NCBI GenBank assembly: GCA_900766355.1
Contig: CAAFVD010000023.1
Coordinates: forward strand, 50,737 to 114,736
DNA from: Candidatus Gastranaerophilales bacterium
GTDB taxonomy: Bacteria; Cyanobacteriota; Vampirovibrionia; Gastranaerophilales; Gastranaerophilaceae
Length of the DNA stretch: 64,000 nt
Direction of reading: 5' to 3'
The notes under the pieces are model-generated. The model was not told where the DNA came from, did not search any database, and saw nothing but the letters and a program-made list of their open reading frames with translations. The position numbers and the translations under genes are program-made. Position 1 is the stretch's first letter. Each line of letters begins with the position of its first letter. This document shows, piece after piece, positions 8,139 through 17,020 of the stretch.

Positions 8139-8365
8139 TTATCTCCTATGTTTTAAATCAACTTGTGGTTTTATTTTTTGTATTTTTGTTTCAAGCTCAG
8201 ATTTATCTTTTACTGTGATTAATAGTTTTTTTGCGGCATCTTTTAATTCTTGTGATACTCTACTTTTTTCACAAAAAACAAATTTTATGCAAAATCTGCT
8301 GTCTTGTTGTAAAATGTTTAAAAATTTGCAAGATTCACCGATATATATATAATATTATATTTCAT
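8139..8365 (-). pseudogene. frameshifted, truncated formyltransferase-like N-terminus with (AT)5 tract
   Basis: ATG at 8365 has a good AGAAGGA Shine-Dalgarno and reads MKYNIIYI, then hits a stop after 16 codons. In another frame the sequence reads GESCKFLNIL, FVFCEKSRVSQELKDAAKK and KSELETKI down to TAA at 8139. The two frames meet at the (AT)5 run 8341-8350. Losing one AT unit would give one continuous frame of about 73 residues. The fold resembles the start of sugar N-formyltransferases, but the formyl-binding and catalytic part is missing, so even the restored frame would be truncated. Confidence 0.5.
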
Positions 8366-8376
8366 AAAAGTTCCTT

Positions 8377-9045
8377 CTAAATGGTTATTTCTATACTTTT
8401 TTTATTGTCTAAAAGAATGCTTCTTTCTGGTACAATAACATCATACATGGACGTATCTTTACTAATATATGCATTAGCTCCGACTAAAGTGTAAGAATCA
8501 ATATTTAAACCGTTTTTTATAGTAGAATGAGCTCCTAAAAAACAATTATCTTTTATTTTTACATGACCGGTTACACATGATTTAACGGCAAGAAAATTAA
8601 AATTGCCAATAGTAGAGTGATGAGAAAACAACGTATCAGTGAAGAATATATTAGCATCTCCTATCGTGGTATATGGATCTATTGTAACACCTGATAAAAA
8701 AATGTTTCCTTCGCCGATATTAGAACCATAAATTTTGGCATCTTTGTGAATGAAAGTTTCGATTTTGTAGCCCATTTCTTTCAATTTGTAAAATATGCGT
8801 TTTCTACTTTCGTTCATGTTATTATAGCCAATACAAAGAAAAATGCTATATTCATTAGCTGGAAATCTTTGAGTTAAAGTTTCAAATTCATATATAGGCT
8901 TATTATATAATTTTTTATTTTTGGGAATATATTTTTCATTTACTATAAATGCACATACATTATAAGTTTTATCATGTTGTAGGAAATGAAAAAGTATTTG
9001 AGCTAAGTCTGTTATGCCAAAAATTAGTACTTTTTTACGATTCAT
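8377..9045 (-). CDS. NeuD/PglD-like sugar O- or N-acyltransferase (left-handed beta-helix)
   Basis: 222 residues. An N-terminal Rossmann-like part (KKVLIFGITDLAQIL) and a C-terminal hexapeptide-repeat beta-helix (IGEGNIFLSGVTIDP, IGDANIFFTD, IGNFNFLAVKS, IKDNCFLGAHS) match the NeuD/PglD family. These transfer acetyl from acetyl-CoA to sialic acid or nucleotide amino sugars; the HHSTIGN stretch is where the catalytic His is expected. With FdtA and the aminotransferases nearby, acylation of a dTDP-amino sugar is a plausible job. The gene begins inside the last codons of the upstream acetyltransferase (11 bp overlap). Confidence 0.8.
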   Translation of the reverse strand: MNRKKVLIFGITDLAQILFHFLQHDKTYNVCAFIVNEKYIPKNKKLYNKPIYEFETLTQRFPANEYSIFLCIGYNNMNESRKRIFYKLKEMGYKIETFIHKDAKIYGSNIGEGNIFLSGVTIDPYTTIGDANIFFTDTLFSHHSTIGNFNFLAVKSCVTGHVKIKDNCFLGAHSTIKNGLNIDSYTLVGANAYISKDTSMYDVIVPERSILLDNKKSIEITI

Positions 9046-9798
9046 TAATATTTTTCCTATTCCAATTTATATTTTGTTTTACAACAGTAGCAGGATTTCC
9101 TGCAATACAAGTATATTCTTCTGTAAATTTTTTAGATACAACACTCCCCATCCCAACAATTGTATTTGGTGGAATTTTAGCATTTTTTGTTATTAATACG
9201 TTATTACTAATCCATGTATGATTACCAATATTTAGTGGTTCTTTTTGAACATTAATTATTTCTTGCGAATGATTATCTATAACTTGATGCCCATCCCCGC
9301 ACCAAACAGTGACATTATAAGATATCATACAATCATTCCCCATATAAAAAGATGTTCCACCATTAACAAATAAATTAAAATTTTTCCAAATAGAACATTT
9401 GTCTCCAAATTTAATCATAGATGTTTTTTTACCCCCCCCACCCCCCCCCATATAGTGATACAAGAATCTCTTAGGGTGCAATCTTGTCCTATTTCAAGAT
9501 TGGTATTGTCACCTGAACAATTTATTGATAAATTACTTAAATTAGTAGGAATATTTATTTTTATGGTATTGTTATTTCCTGTAATATTTATATTACATTG
9601 TGAAAATGTTTTAATTTTATAAAATTCTTCAATATTAGAAATGTTTGTTTCTATACCATTTTTAATAAGTAAAACTTTGTTATTATTGCCTGAAATATAA
9701 AAACTAGATGATAAGAATCTCCTAGCATCATGTCGGAGATTCTTATCAAGTGCAAATTTACTTATGAAATATTTAATTATTTTTGTACTTATTTTCAT
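9035..9798 (-). pseudogene. hexapeptide-repeat acetyltransferase split by a G9-T-G8 tract (phase-variable candidate)
   Basis: Two frames share one product. The 5' part (ATG 9798 to TGA 9415) reads a 127-residue beta-helix N-terminus rich in GNN turns, ending CITIWGG before going out of frame. The 3' part continues with IKFGDKCSIWKNF, WCGDGHQVID, IGNHTWISNNVLITK and VGMGSVVSKKF, the LbH acetyltransferase core with its GDGH motif. They join at G9-T-G8 (9449-9432). One extra G (or two fewer) restores a 254-residue protein with a Gly6 linker. It is therefore either a switch in the off state or a sequencing error in a homopolymer. It lies directly downstream of the radical SAM gene. Confidence 0.75.
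9432..9449 (-). repeat. homopolymer tract G9-T-G8 inside the acetyltransferase gene
   Basis: The plus strand has C8 (9432-9439), A, then C9 (9441-9449). Such runs are extreme outliers in this AT-rich window. They are the type of tract through which slipped-strand mispairing switches glycan genes in Campylobacter, Helicobacter and Neisseria. Confidence 0.85.
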
Positions 9799-9801
9799 AA
9801 T

Positions 9802-10743
9802 TTATAGATATTTTGCATATCCTGATTGCCAATCTTTGCATTGTTGACACATAGGAGGGATTTTATCCCAATTACCATTTCTTTGATTATCTCTAAATTC
9901 TTTTAAAGTAGAATTCCAAACTTCTTTAATAGAAGAATTTACAATATTACCCATAGGAGTTGCACAATCTAAATCTACAGAACAAAGTGCAACATTGCCC
10001 TGATCTGTAATATTTATCGTATTCATTGCCCAATAACATGGAAGCCTGTCAACATTATCTTTTAAATTTGTAGCTTCTTTTCCAGCTTTTCCTGCCCAAC
10101 TTACCATAGGTCTTATTTTACATTCGATGCCATTTTCATCATGCCAGAACTTAACAAAATCTTGAAGTTCATCGGCATTGATGTCCATTTCTACAAGTTG
10201 AACAACAACTTTTTGGTCAGGTTTACCAAACTCATCAAGCATTTTTTTGTATTCTAGAACACCTTTGGTAACTTTTTCTAAATTCCCACCAACTCTAATT
10301 TGTTTATAAGTTTCAGGCTTAAAGGCATCAATTCCGACATAAAAACCGTTAAGTCCTGCTTCAATTAAAGCTTTTGATTTTTCTGGTTTTATTAAATTGC
10401 CGTTAGTGTTTAAAATAACATTTGTTAAACCTTTATCTTTTGCATATTTAACACGTTCAGGTAAGTCTTTTAACATTAGACCTTCTCCGAAGAATGTTAT
10501 CCAAATTTGTGCATTAGGATTGTTTTCAGCGATCTCATCAATAATTTTTTTGTATAAATCCCATTCCATAATCCCTGCTTTACGTTTCATATTTTTGTGA
10601 AAGCACATACTACATTTCAAATTGCAATATGAAATATTATCGATAAGAACTACACTTGGAAAATCTTTTTCTTCTGGTACTCTACTTTTAATAATTTCCT
10701 TTGCTTTGTCATCATAATTTATAACTCTACCATTTGCTACCAT
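9802..10743 (-). CDS. radical SAM protein with SPASM-like C-terminal cysteines
   Basis: 313 residues. The radical SAM cluster motif CNLKCSMC (Cys40, Cys44, Cys47) is followed by the FFGEG and LNTNG strands of the SAM-binding barrel. A C-terminal cysteine set (LPC, ALCSVDLDC, PMCQQCKDW) suggests a second, SPASM or twitch type, Fe-S cluster. The closest architecture is the family found in polysaccharide and peptide-modification loci. Lying between a transaminase and an acetyltransferase, it may carry out a sugar modification such as dehydration or epimerisation. The substrate is unknown. Confidence 0.85.
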   Translation of the reverse strand: MVANGRVINYDDKAKEIIKSRVPEEKDFPSVVLIDNISYCNLKCSMCFHKNMKRKAGIMEWDLYKKIIDEIAENNPNAQIWITFFGEGLMLKDLPERVKYAKDKGLTNVILNTNGNLIKPEKSKALIEAGLNGFYVGIDAFKPETYKQIRVGGNLEKVTKGVLEYKKMLDEFGKPDQKVVVQLVEMDINADELQDFVKFWHDENGIECKIRPMVSWAGKAGKEATNLKDNVDRLPCYWAMNTINITDQGNVALCSVDLDCATPMGNIVNSSIKEVWNSTLKEFRDNQRNGNWDKIPPMCQQCKDWQSGYAKYL

Positions 10744-10745
10744 TA

Positions 10746-11894
10746 TTATTTCCTTTCTTTAAAATAAGTGTATATTGAATCTATTATATAGTCGACTTCA
10801 GTATCTGTTAAAGATGCAAATATTGGTAAACGAATTAATCTTTCACTTACACTTTCAGAAACAGGTAAATCTCCTAATTTATATCCTAATTTTTCTCCCA
10901 TTATTGATGTATGTAATGGAATATAATGAAAAACTGCACCTATTCCATTATTTTTTAAATATGAAAGTAAAGAATCTCGTGTATTTACATCATTTAATAA
11001 AAAATAAAAAATATGATAATTTGGAGTATTATATTCTGGAATTTTTATAATAGATAAAATTTCTCTTTCTTCAAGCTTTTTTAAACCATTTACATATCTA
11101 TCAAAAACTTGTTTTCTTTTTTTAGTGATAATATCTTTATTTTCAAGTTGAGCTTGTAATACTGCAGCTAATATATCTGACGGTAAATAACTACTACCAA
11201 TATCACACCATGTATATTTATCAACAAAACCTTTGAAAAATTTACTTCTGTTTGTGCCTTTTTCTCTAATAATTTCTGCTCTATCAATATATTGATCGTT
11301 ATTTATTATAAGAGCACCACCTTCTCCACAAACAAAATTTTTAGTTTCATGAAAACTATATGTACCCATATCTCCAATTGAGCCAAGATATTTATTTTTA
11401 TATTTAGCATCAACAGCTTGAGCTGCATCTTCAATAACTTTTAAATTATGTTTTTGGGCGATATGCATAAGTTTATCCATGTCACAAGAACAACCTGCGT
11501 AATGAACAGGATAAATTGCACGAGTTCTAGATGTAATTTTTTCTTCAATTTTATTTAAATCTATATTTAAATAATCATCAACGTCAACAAAAATTGGCTT
11601 TGCTTTTTGTAAAACTATTGCATTGGCGGTTGAGACAAATGTGAAAGAAGGCATTATAACCTCATCACCTTCTTGCAAATTTAACAACATTGCAGACATA
11701 TCTAATGCTGTTGAACATGATGTTGTGAGTAATGTTTTCTTTAAATTAAAATTCGTTTCTAATGTTTCTTGTACAATTTTAGTATATTTTCTATCGCCAG
11801 AAACAAAACCTGAAGATAAAACTTCTTCAATATATTTTTTTTCATTACCATTAAAATATGGACGGTTAAAAGGTATGTTTATTTTATTTTGCAT
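10746..11894 (-). CDS. wecE: dTDP-4-amino-4,6-dideoxyhexose transaminase (WecE/RffA type)
   Basis: 382 residues with strong similarity along the whole length to enterobacterial WecE/RffA: IPFNRP start, MPSFTFVSTANAIVL, PVHYAGCSCDMD, IEDAAQAV with Asp156, SFHETKNF with the PLP lysine at 185, IREKGTNRS, KYTWCDIGSSYLPSD and FHYIPLH. It transfers an amino group from glutamate to C4 of dTDP-4-keto-6-deoxyglucose, giving dTDP-Fuc4N or an epimer. Its frame overlaps the upstream glycosyltransferase by 11 bp, and the radical SAM gene follows after 2 bp, so the three are likely one operon. Confidence 0.88.
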   Translation of the reverse strand: MQNKINIPFNRPYFNGNEKKYIEEVLSSGFVSGDRKYTKIVQETLETNFNLKKTLLTTSCSTALDMSAMLLNLQEGDEVIMPSFTFVSTANAIVLQKAKPIFVDVDDYLNIDLNKIEEKITSRTRAIYPVHYAGCSCDMDKLMHIAQKHNLKVIEDAAQAVDAKYKNKYLGSIGDMGTYSFHETKNFVCGEGGALIINNDQYIDRAEIIREKGTNRSKFFKGFVDKYTWCDIGSSYLPSDILAAVLQAQLENKDIITKKRKQVFDRYVNGLKKLEEREILSIIKIPEYNTPNYHIFYFLLNDVNTRDSLLSYLKNNGIGAVFHYIPLHTSIMGEKLGYKLGDLPVSESVSERLIRLPIFASLTDTEVDYIIDSIYTYFKERK

Positions 11895-12912
11895 TTATTA
11901 GACCCTTTTGAAATTCTTTTAATTTTGTCTGTTCTTCTTCTGTCAACATTGTTTGTTTTTTATGGCATTCTTTTAAATATCTTAATGCGCATTTTTTCAT
12001 ATGTTGTTTATACTCTAATTCATCAAAAAAATTAATTAAATAATACATTTGTTCTAAATTATAAAAAGCTTGTTGTCCTGAGTTTAATTTTGACCAAGTC
12101 CCTGTTTCAACCCAATTATAAACAGAATCAAGTGAATTTTCGAAATAACCCTTTCCTTTACTTAATGCGAATATATTTCTGAATGTATCTCCCCAAATAG
12201 CAGGCTCTTCTTTAGTATTTTTGTAATTATTTATTTTAATTAAGTCACTTTCAGTAAAAACATTTCTAAAAATTGTTGCACTTGTTTGTAATAAAACACC
12301 TAATGGCATAGGATATTCAAACCCAAATTTTAGATTCCAATCACATTTTTTGCAAAGAACGGGTGATAATTTGTTTGATGTTTTAATATAGCAAGCAGAT
12401 GATGCTAAAGTAAAAGTTTCATTTCTTTCTAAGAATTCAATTAATCTTTGTAATTTATCAATACTTAACCAATAATCATCTTGATCAAAATTCATCCAAT
12501 ATTTTGTGTTAATACTATTATAAATTTTATAACCTACAGTTTTACCTTTTTCATTTTTATCATTTACAATTATTTCTATAATATCAGGATATAATTTTTT
12601 ATATTCTTCTGCAATTTTTACAGTATTATCTGTAGATTTATCATCAAAAATTTTGATTTTATAAAAATATGTAGTTTCTTGCATTAAAATTGATTCAAGT
12701 GCTTTAGCAATATATTGTTCTCCATTATAAGTTGGCATATTAATTGTGAGAATTGGTTCTTTTGATAAATAATTAGAATATAAATTTTTATGTTCTATTA
12801 ATTTTTTATATAAATTAGAATATTTTATTTGATATTCTAAATTTGTTAATCTATCATTTGTATTCATCATTTTTTTATTTTTTTGTTTTAATTTTATGAA
12901 ATGTTTAAACAT
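11884..12912 (-). CDS. family 2 glycosyltransferase
   Basis: 342 residues. The GT-A start LTINMPTYNGEQYIAKALESI, broken here as LTINMPTYNG then ALESILMQ, is followed by DDKSTDNTV and a DQDDYW motif that would hold the metal and nucleotide sugar. A lysine-rich, coiled N-terminal extension of about 50 residues precedes the domain. There is no membrane segment. It is the first gene of the leftward glycan operon. GGAGGT lies 11 nt before the start, and the 225-bp AT-rich region to its right separates it from the divergent fdtB gene. Confidence 0.88.
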   Translation of the reverse strand: MFKHFIKLKQKNKKMMNTNDRLTNLEYQIKYSNLYKKLIEHKNLYSNYLSKEPILTINMPTYNGEQYIAKALESILMQETTYFYKIKIFDDKSTDNTVKIAEEYKKLYPDIIEIIVNDKNEKGKTVGYKIYNSINTKYWMNFDQDDYWLSIDKLQRLIEFLERNETFTLASSACYIKTSNKLSPVLCKKCDWNLKFGFEYPMPLGVLLQTSATIFRNVFTESDLIKINNYKNTKEEPAIWGDTFRNIFALSKGKGYFENSLDSVYNWVETGTWSKLNSGQQAFYNLEQMYYLINFFDELEYKQHMKKCALRYLKECHKKQTMLTEEEQTKLKEFQKGLINAK

Positions 12913-13137
12913 AATTTATGAATACCTCCAGATTGTTACTATATTTTATATTATTATATCATAAAAAATAATATAAAATATATTTTTATTATTTTTTATG
13001 CTAGATGAGTAACTAATAATTTTATTGTATTAATGTTGAAAATTTATATTAATTACATTAAAAATATAAAAAGGTTTTATGAATTTGTTTCAATATAAAT
13101 ATATTTATGATAGTCTTAATTAAGATATAATTAACAT
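12913..13137. promoter_or_regulatory. divergent AT-rich promoter region; leaderless -10 for the fdtB gene
   Basis: This is the gap between divergent operons and is almost pure A/T. On the plus strand TATAAT (13126-13131) is followed by exactly 6 nt and ATG 13138 with no Shine-Dalgarno, the leaderless layout seen elsewhere in the window. A CTTAATTAAG palindrome sits just before the -10. Confidence 0.5.
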
Positions 13138-14241
13138 ATGATAAAATTTTTAGATTTAGAAAAAGTAAATAACAGGTTTCGTGATGAGATAGATTCTGAA
13201 ATCAAGGAAATACTTGATTCGGGGTGGTATCTTCAAGGTAAAAAAAATGAAGAATTTACTACAAACTTTGCAAAGTTTTGTGGTGCAAAGCATTGTCTTG
13301 GTGTAGCAAATGGGCTTGATGCACTTAATCTAATTATTCGTGCCTACGGTTTTGGTGTTGGTGATGAAATTATCGTGCCAGCTAATACATACATCGCCTC
13401 AATTCTTGCTATATCTCAAAATGGTTGTACTCCCGTTCTTGTTGAGCCTTCTATTGATACATACAACATCGACCCTGAACTCATAGAAGAAAAAATAACA
13501 GAAAAAACAAAAGCTATTCTTATTGTTCATCTTTATGGTCAAGCCGTTCAAATGGATAAGATTTGGGAACTAGCGAAAAAATATAATCTAAAGATAATTG
13601 AAGATTCTGCTCAAGCCCACGGTGCTGGGGTAAATATAAATGGAAAATTTATAAAAACAGGAGCGTTAGGTGATGCTAGTGGCTTTTCTTTCTATCCAGG
13701 GAAAAACTTAGGTTGTATGGGTGATGGTGGTGCTATTACGACAAATGATGATGAATTATTTGAAAAAGTAAAAGCTATCGCAAACTATGGCTCTGATAGA
13801 AAATATCATCATATATATAAAGGTGTAAACTCTCGTCTTGATGAGATTCAAGCTGCGGTTTTAAATGTTAAGTTAAAATATCTTGAGCAAGATAATCAAA
13901 GACGTAGAGAAATCTCAAAATATTATCGAGAAAATATAACTAATCCTAAAATTATCTTGCCTAACATTCCATCGGAGAAAGAACTTGCTCACGTTTGGCA
14001 TGTATTTGTAGTGAGAACAAAAGAAAGAGATAAGTTCCAAAAATATTTGTCTGAAAACGGAATTCAAACGATTATTCATTATCCGACTCCTCCACATAAG
14101 CAAGGTGCATACAAAGAATGGAATAATTTGAGTTTTCCTATAACAGAAGAAATCCACAATACAATTATAAGTCTGCCAATTTCTCCTGTTATGGTTGATG
14201 AAGAAGTTAAAAAAGTTGTTGAGGTCGTAAATGAGTGGTAA
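13138..14241 (+). CDS. fdtB: dTDP-3-amino-3,6-dideoxyhexose transaminase (FdtB/QdtB type)
   Basis: 367-residue DegT/DnrJ/EryC1/StrS aminotransferase. Landmarks are VPANTYIASILAI, IIEDSAQAHGA (Asp156 contacts PLP), GDASGFSFYPGKNLG with the PLP lysine at 189, NYGSDRKYHH, RLDEIQAA and IHYPTPPHKQ. The FYPGKNLG and GAxxxGK pattern is that of FdtB/QdtB. These aminate the 3-keto sugar made by FdtA, so this gene supplies the missing step for fdtA at 6135. The next glycosyltransferase overlaps its end by 11 bp. Sugar stereochemistry cannot be read from sequence. Confidence 0.85.
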   Translation: MIKFLDLEKVNNRFRDEIDSEIKEILDSGWYLQGKKNEEFTTNFAKFCGAKHCLGVANGLDALNLIIRAYGFGVGDEIIVPANTYIASILAISQNGCTPVLVEPSIDTYNIDPELIEEKITEKTKAILIVHLYGQAVQMDKIWELAKKYNLKIIEDSAQAHGAGVNINGKFIKTGALGDASGFSFYPGKNLGCMGDGGAITTNDDELFEKVKAIANYGSDRKYHHIYKGVNSRLDEIQAAVLNVKLKYLEQDNQRRREISKYYRENITNPKIILPNIPSEKELAHVWHVFVVRTKERDKFQKYLSENGIQTIIHYPTPPHKQGAYKEWNNLSFPITEEIHNTIISLPISPVMVDEEVKKVVEVVNEW

Positions 14242-15331
14242 AGTTTCGGTATTATTATTAACTTTCAATCAAGAAAATTATATAAAAGATTGTATAAATA
14301 GTATTTTGAATCAATCTTATCAGAATTTTGAACTATTAATCAATGATGATTGCTCAACTGACAACACTTTAAATATAATAAAAGAATTTAACGATGATAG
14401 AATAAAAATTTTTACTCCTAAATATAATAAAGGAATTAATTCATCTTTGACCTCCTTATGTAATAATGCCTCTGGGGAGTTTGTATTATTTTTTGCAGGT
14501 GATGATATATTAAAAGAAAATCATATTGAAACAACTGTAAATTATCTTAATGAACATTCTGAAATAGATACGGTATATGTTAACGTAACTCCAATTGATG
14601 AAAATGGAAAAATAAGGAAAGAATTAGGTGATGATTTTTGCAAAACTGTAAATTCAACAAGAGAGGAACAATTACATCAAGCGTTCATGCAAGGTAATTT
14701 TGCACTATCTCCTGGTATGATTGTAAGAAAATCAGTGTTTGAAAAATTATTACCGTTACCTTGTTCAATTGTTAACAATCAAGATTTTAAAATACATATT
14801 GACCTTCTAATAAACGGGGCTGAAAATTATATTTTGCCTGACAAGTTAGTATATTATAGATTTTGCAGAAATAATTCTAACATTAGTAGTCGAGGGTTTA
14901 TTACTGAGCTTAGGGAAGCTCTTGAATTTGAATATGTTATGGATTCGTTTTTGAAAATAAATGATATAGATTTATTAAAATCAATATTTAAAAATGAAAT
15001 TGAAGAAACAGGAATAATTCCGTTTCAAAACTCTATTCCATATTTCTTAGGGCGTATGGCATTACTATCATCTAAAAGTGCAAAGAGAGAATGGGGGTAT
15101 CATAAAATAGTAAAATTCCTAGAAAATGAAGAAAATTTTGATATTCTCAATGAACAATATAATTTCTCATACAAAGATTTGTTGAATCTAACAAAAGAAT
15201 TTAAGAATTCAACATTTCATAGATATTTTAGGTATAAAAAGCTTTTCAATAATTTCTTAGTTATTAGTATTATCTTATTTATTGCTCTAATAATATCAAT
15301 TATATTTCCTATTGTTTCATCTATGATGTAA
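14231..15331 (+). CDS. family 2 glycosyltransferase with C-terminal membrane helix
   Basis: 366 residues. The GT-A domain starts at VSVLLLTFNQENYIKDCI, then has INDDCSTDNT, NKGINSSL and FFAGDDIL, which is the DxD-like site. The last 25 residues (LVISIILFIALIISIIFPIV) form one membrane helix, so the enzyme is probably anchored at the inner membrane facing the cytoplasm. It overlaps fdtB by 11 bp and presumably transfers a sugar in the same glycan. The following gene is convergent. Confidence 0.88.
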   Translation: MSGKVSVLLLTFNQENYIKDCINSILNQSYQNFELLINDDCSTDNTLNIIKEFNDDRIKIFTPKYNKGINSSLTSLCNNASGEFVLFFAGDDILKENHIETTVNYLNEHSEIDTVYVNVTPIDENGKIRKELGDDFCKTVNSTREEQLHQAFMQGNFALSPGMIVRKSVFEKLLPLPCSIVNNQDFKIHIDLLINGAENYILPDKLVYYRFCRNNSNISSRGFITELREALEFEYVMDSFLKINDIDLLKSIFKNEIEETGIIPFQNSIPYFLGRMALLSSKSAKREWGYHKIVKFLENEENFDILNEQYNFSYKDLLNLTKEFKNSTFHRYFRYKKLFNNFLVISIILFIALIISIIFPIVSSMM

Positions 15332-15418
15332 TAACTAAAAACAACAAGAAAGAAATACAAGATACTAATGTTAGAAATTTTTTCAAATAACAACTTGGTA
15401 ACTTGCGATTTTGTAAAG

Positions 15419-17020
15419 TTATTGTTTATCCCCTACAATAATTTCTTTTTCGTTTCTATAAGTAACGTATCCAAGATTAGATTTTGGTGGTTTTTTTAGG
15501 TTTTTGCGTTTGGTATAAATAACGCCTACCTTTGTTGATTCTGATGCCGTTGAATATTTTTTTGCCAATTTACAACATTCATAAATCGTTTTTTCATCAG
15601 GTTCATTGGAATCCGAAACCTTCAACAAAACATGTGAGCCAGCACAGTTTTGGGTATGAAACCAATAATCTTCTCCTCTTGAAAGTTTGGACACAATCAT
15701 ATCATTTTGACGATTATTTTTGCCAATATACACTCTAAACCCGTTTATCTCAATTGATTCGACAGTGCTATCCTGCTCTTTTTTGTTAGGGGTCGTATTA
15801 AAAGATATTTCTGAATCAATTTCTTTTAATACATTCAAATTCTCAGCCTTATCTATAGAATACTTAATTTGTTCTATATACTCCTTCTCAACCCTTAAGC
15901 CGTATTCCAATTCCGCTAATTTTTCCCTAGAATCTTTGGACTTTGCAAATAATTTATAATACTTTGATGCATTCTCTTTCAATGTCTTGGTTTCATCTAG
16001 TGGTATCTCAATTTCTTTGTTTTCTTCCCAATCTTGAACAACCATAGATTTAGAAAAATCTTTTCCATTATAAAGGTTTGCGAGGATTAAATCGCCATAT
16101 TTTTTATATTCTTCACCTTTATCTTTTTTTGCGATTTGATAACTAATTTTCTTCAAAGAATTACAAACCTTTTTATATTTCCCACCTATTATAGTTTGTA
16201 ATTTTTGCGAAAGTTGTTTAAATATCACTCTCTCTTGCTCTCTAGAAAAGTATTCATCAATCATTTCATTAACATTGTTTTGCAACACAGGATTGGACAA
16301 AAGTTCTGAATACAAAGAAAACTTATCACCGTCTATTGCAGGAGAAATGTTTTGACCCTCTACATAATCTTTTATTTTTTCAAGCGGTTTATCTTTTACA
16401 AGCTCTTGAAAACTTTTTGAAATTCCTAAAAAATCTTGATTTAGGGTTTCATAATTAATCTCTCCGTTATATCGCAAAATATCTTTTTTGTACTCTTGTT
16501 CAGGTGGATAAACATAAGGCAGAGTTCCCGCTACCTCTCGTTCTCTACTTTTTTCTGAACCAACATTATGAGCACAACCCAAAATTATCTTTGTATCAGA
16601 ATTGTACAATATAACATTTGAATACTTACCCATCATCTCGATTGCGAGTGTTAAATTAATATTTTCGTCAAATTCGTTCGAAGATTTGAAATCTATCTCC
16701 AATATACGTTCATAATAAGGGACTCTTACATCTAATACTTTTGCACTCTCAATATGTTTTCTTAGCAACATACAAAACATAGGTGGTTGTTTAGGAAATG
16801 TAATGTCACGTCTTTTCATTGTTTCGTCATTCAAAAAACAAACATGGAAAAAAGATGGATTAATATTAACATACATCTTCCTTCCACCTTGACGGTTTCT
16901 AAAAGAAAGTATAAAATCACGTCTTGTTGGTTGTTGAATTTTTTGTAGTCTAGAATCTATAAGAAAATCTATATTTTCCTCAACAAACGCTCTAAGAGTC
17001 AGGTAATCAAAATTAATCAT
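15419..17020 (-). CDS. rqcH: RqcH/NFACT family ribosome quality control protein
   Basis: 533 residues, the normal length of bacterial RqcH (older name fibronectin-binding protein FbpA). The NFACT-N start FDYLTLRAFVEEN is followed by PPMFCMLLRKHIE, a long coiled-coil middle (about residues 250-400) and the NFACT-R domain with YWFHTQNCAGSHVLLK. RqcH binds 50S subunits carrying stalled chains and directs C-terminal alanine tailing with tRNA-Ala. It is the last gene of a leftward trio, overlapping the cyclase-like gene by 8 bp. Confidence 0.9.
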   Translation of the reverse strand: MINFDYLTLRAFVEENIDFLIDSRLQKIQQPTRRDFILSFRNRQGGRKMYVNINPSFFHVCFLNDETMKRRDITFPKQPPMFCMLLRKHIESAKVLDVRVPYYERILEIDFKSSNEFDENINLTLAIEMMGKYSNVILYNSDTKIILGCAHNVGSEKSREREVAGTLPYVYPPEQEYKKDILRYNGEINYETLNQDFLGISKSFQELVKDKPLEKIKDYVEGQNISPAIDGDKFSLYSELLSNPVLQNNVNEMIDEYFSREQERVIFKQLSQKLQTIIGGKYKKVCNSLKKISYQIAKKDKGEEYKKYGDLILANLYNGKDFSKSMVVQDWEENKEIEIPLDETKTLKENASKYYKLFAKSKDSREKLAELEYGLRVEKEYIEQIKYSIDKAENLNVLKEIDSEISFNTTPNKKEQDSTVESIEINGFRVYIGKNNRQNDMIVSKLSRGEDYWFHTQNCAGSHVLLKVSDSNEPDEKTIYECCKLAKKYSTASESTKVGVIYTKRKNLKKPPKSNLGYVTYRNEKEIIVGDKQ

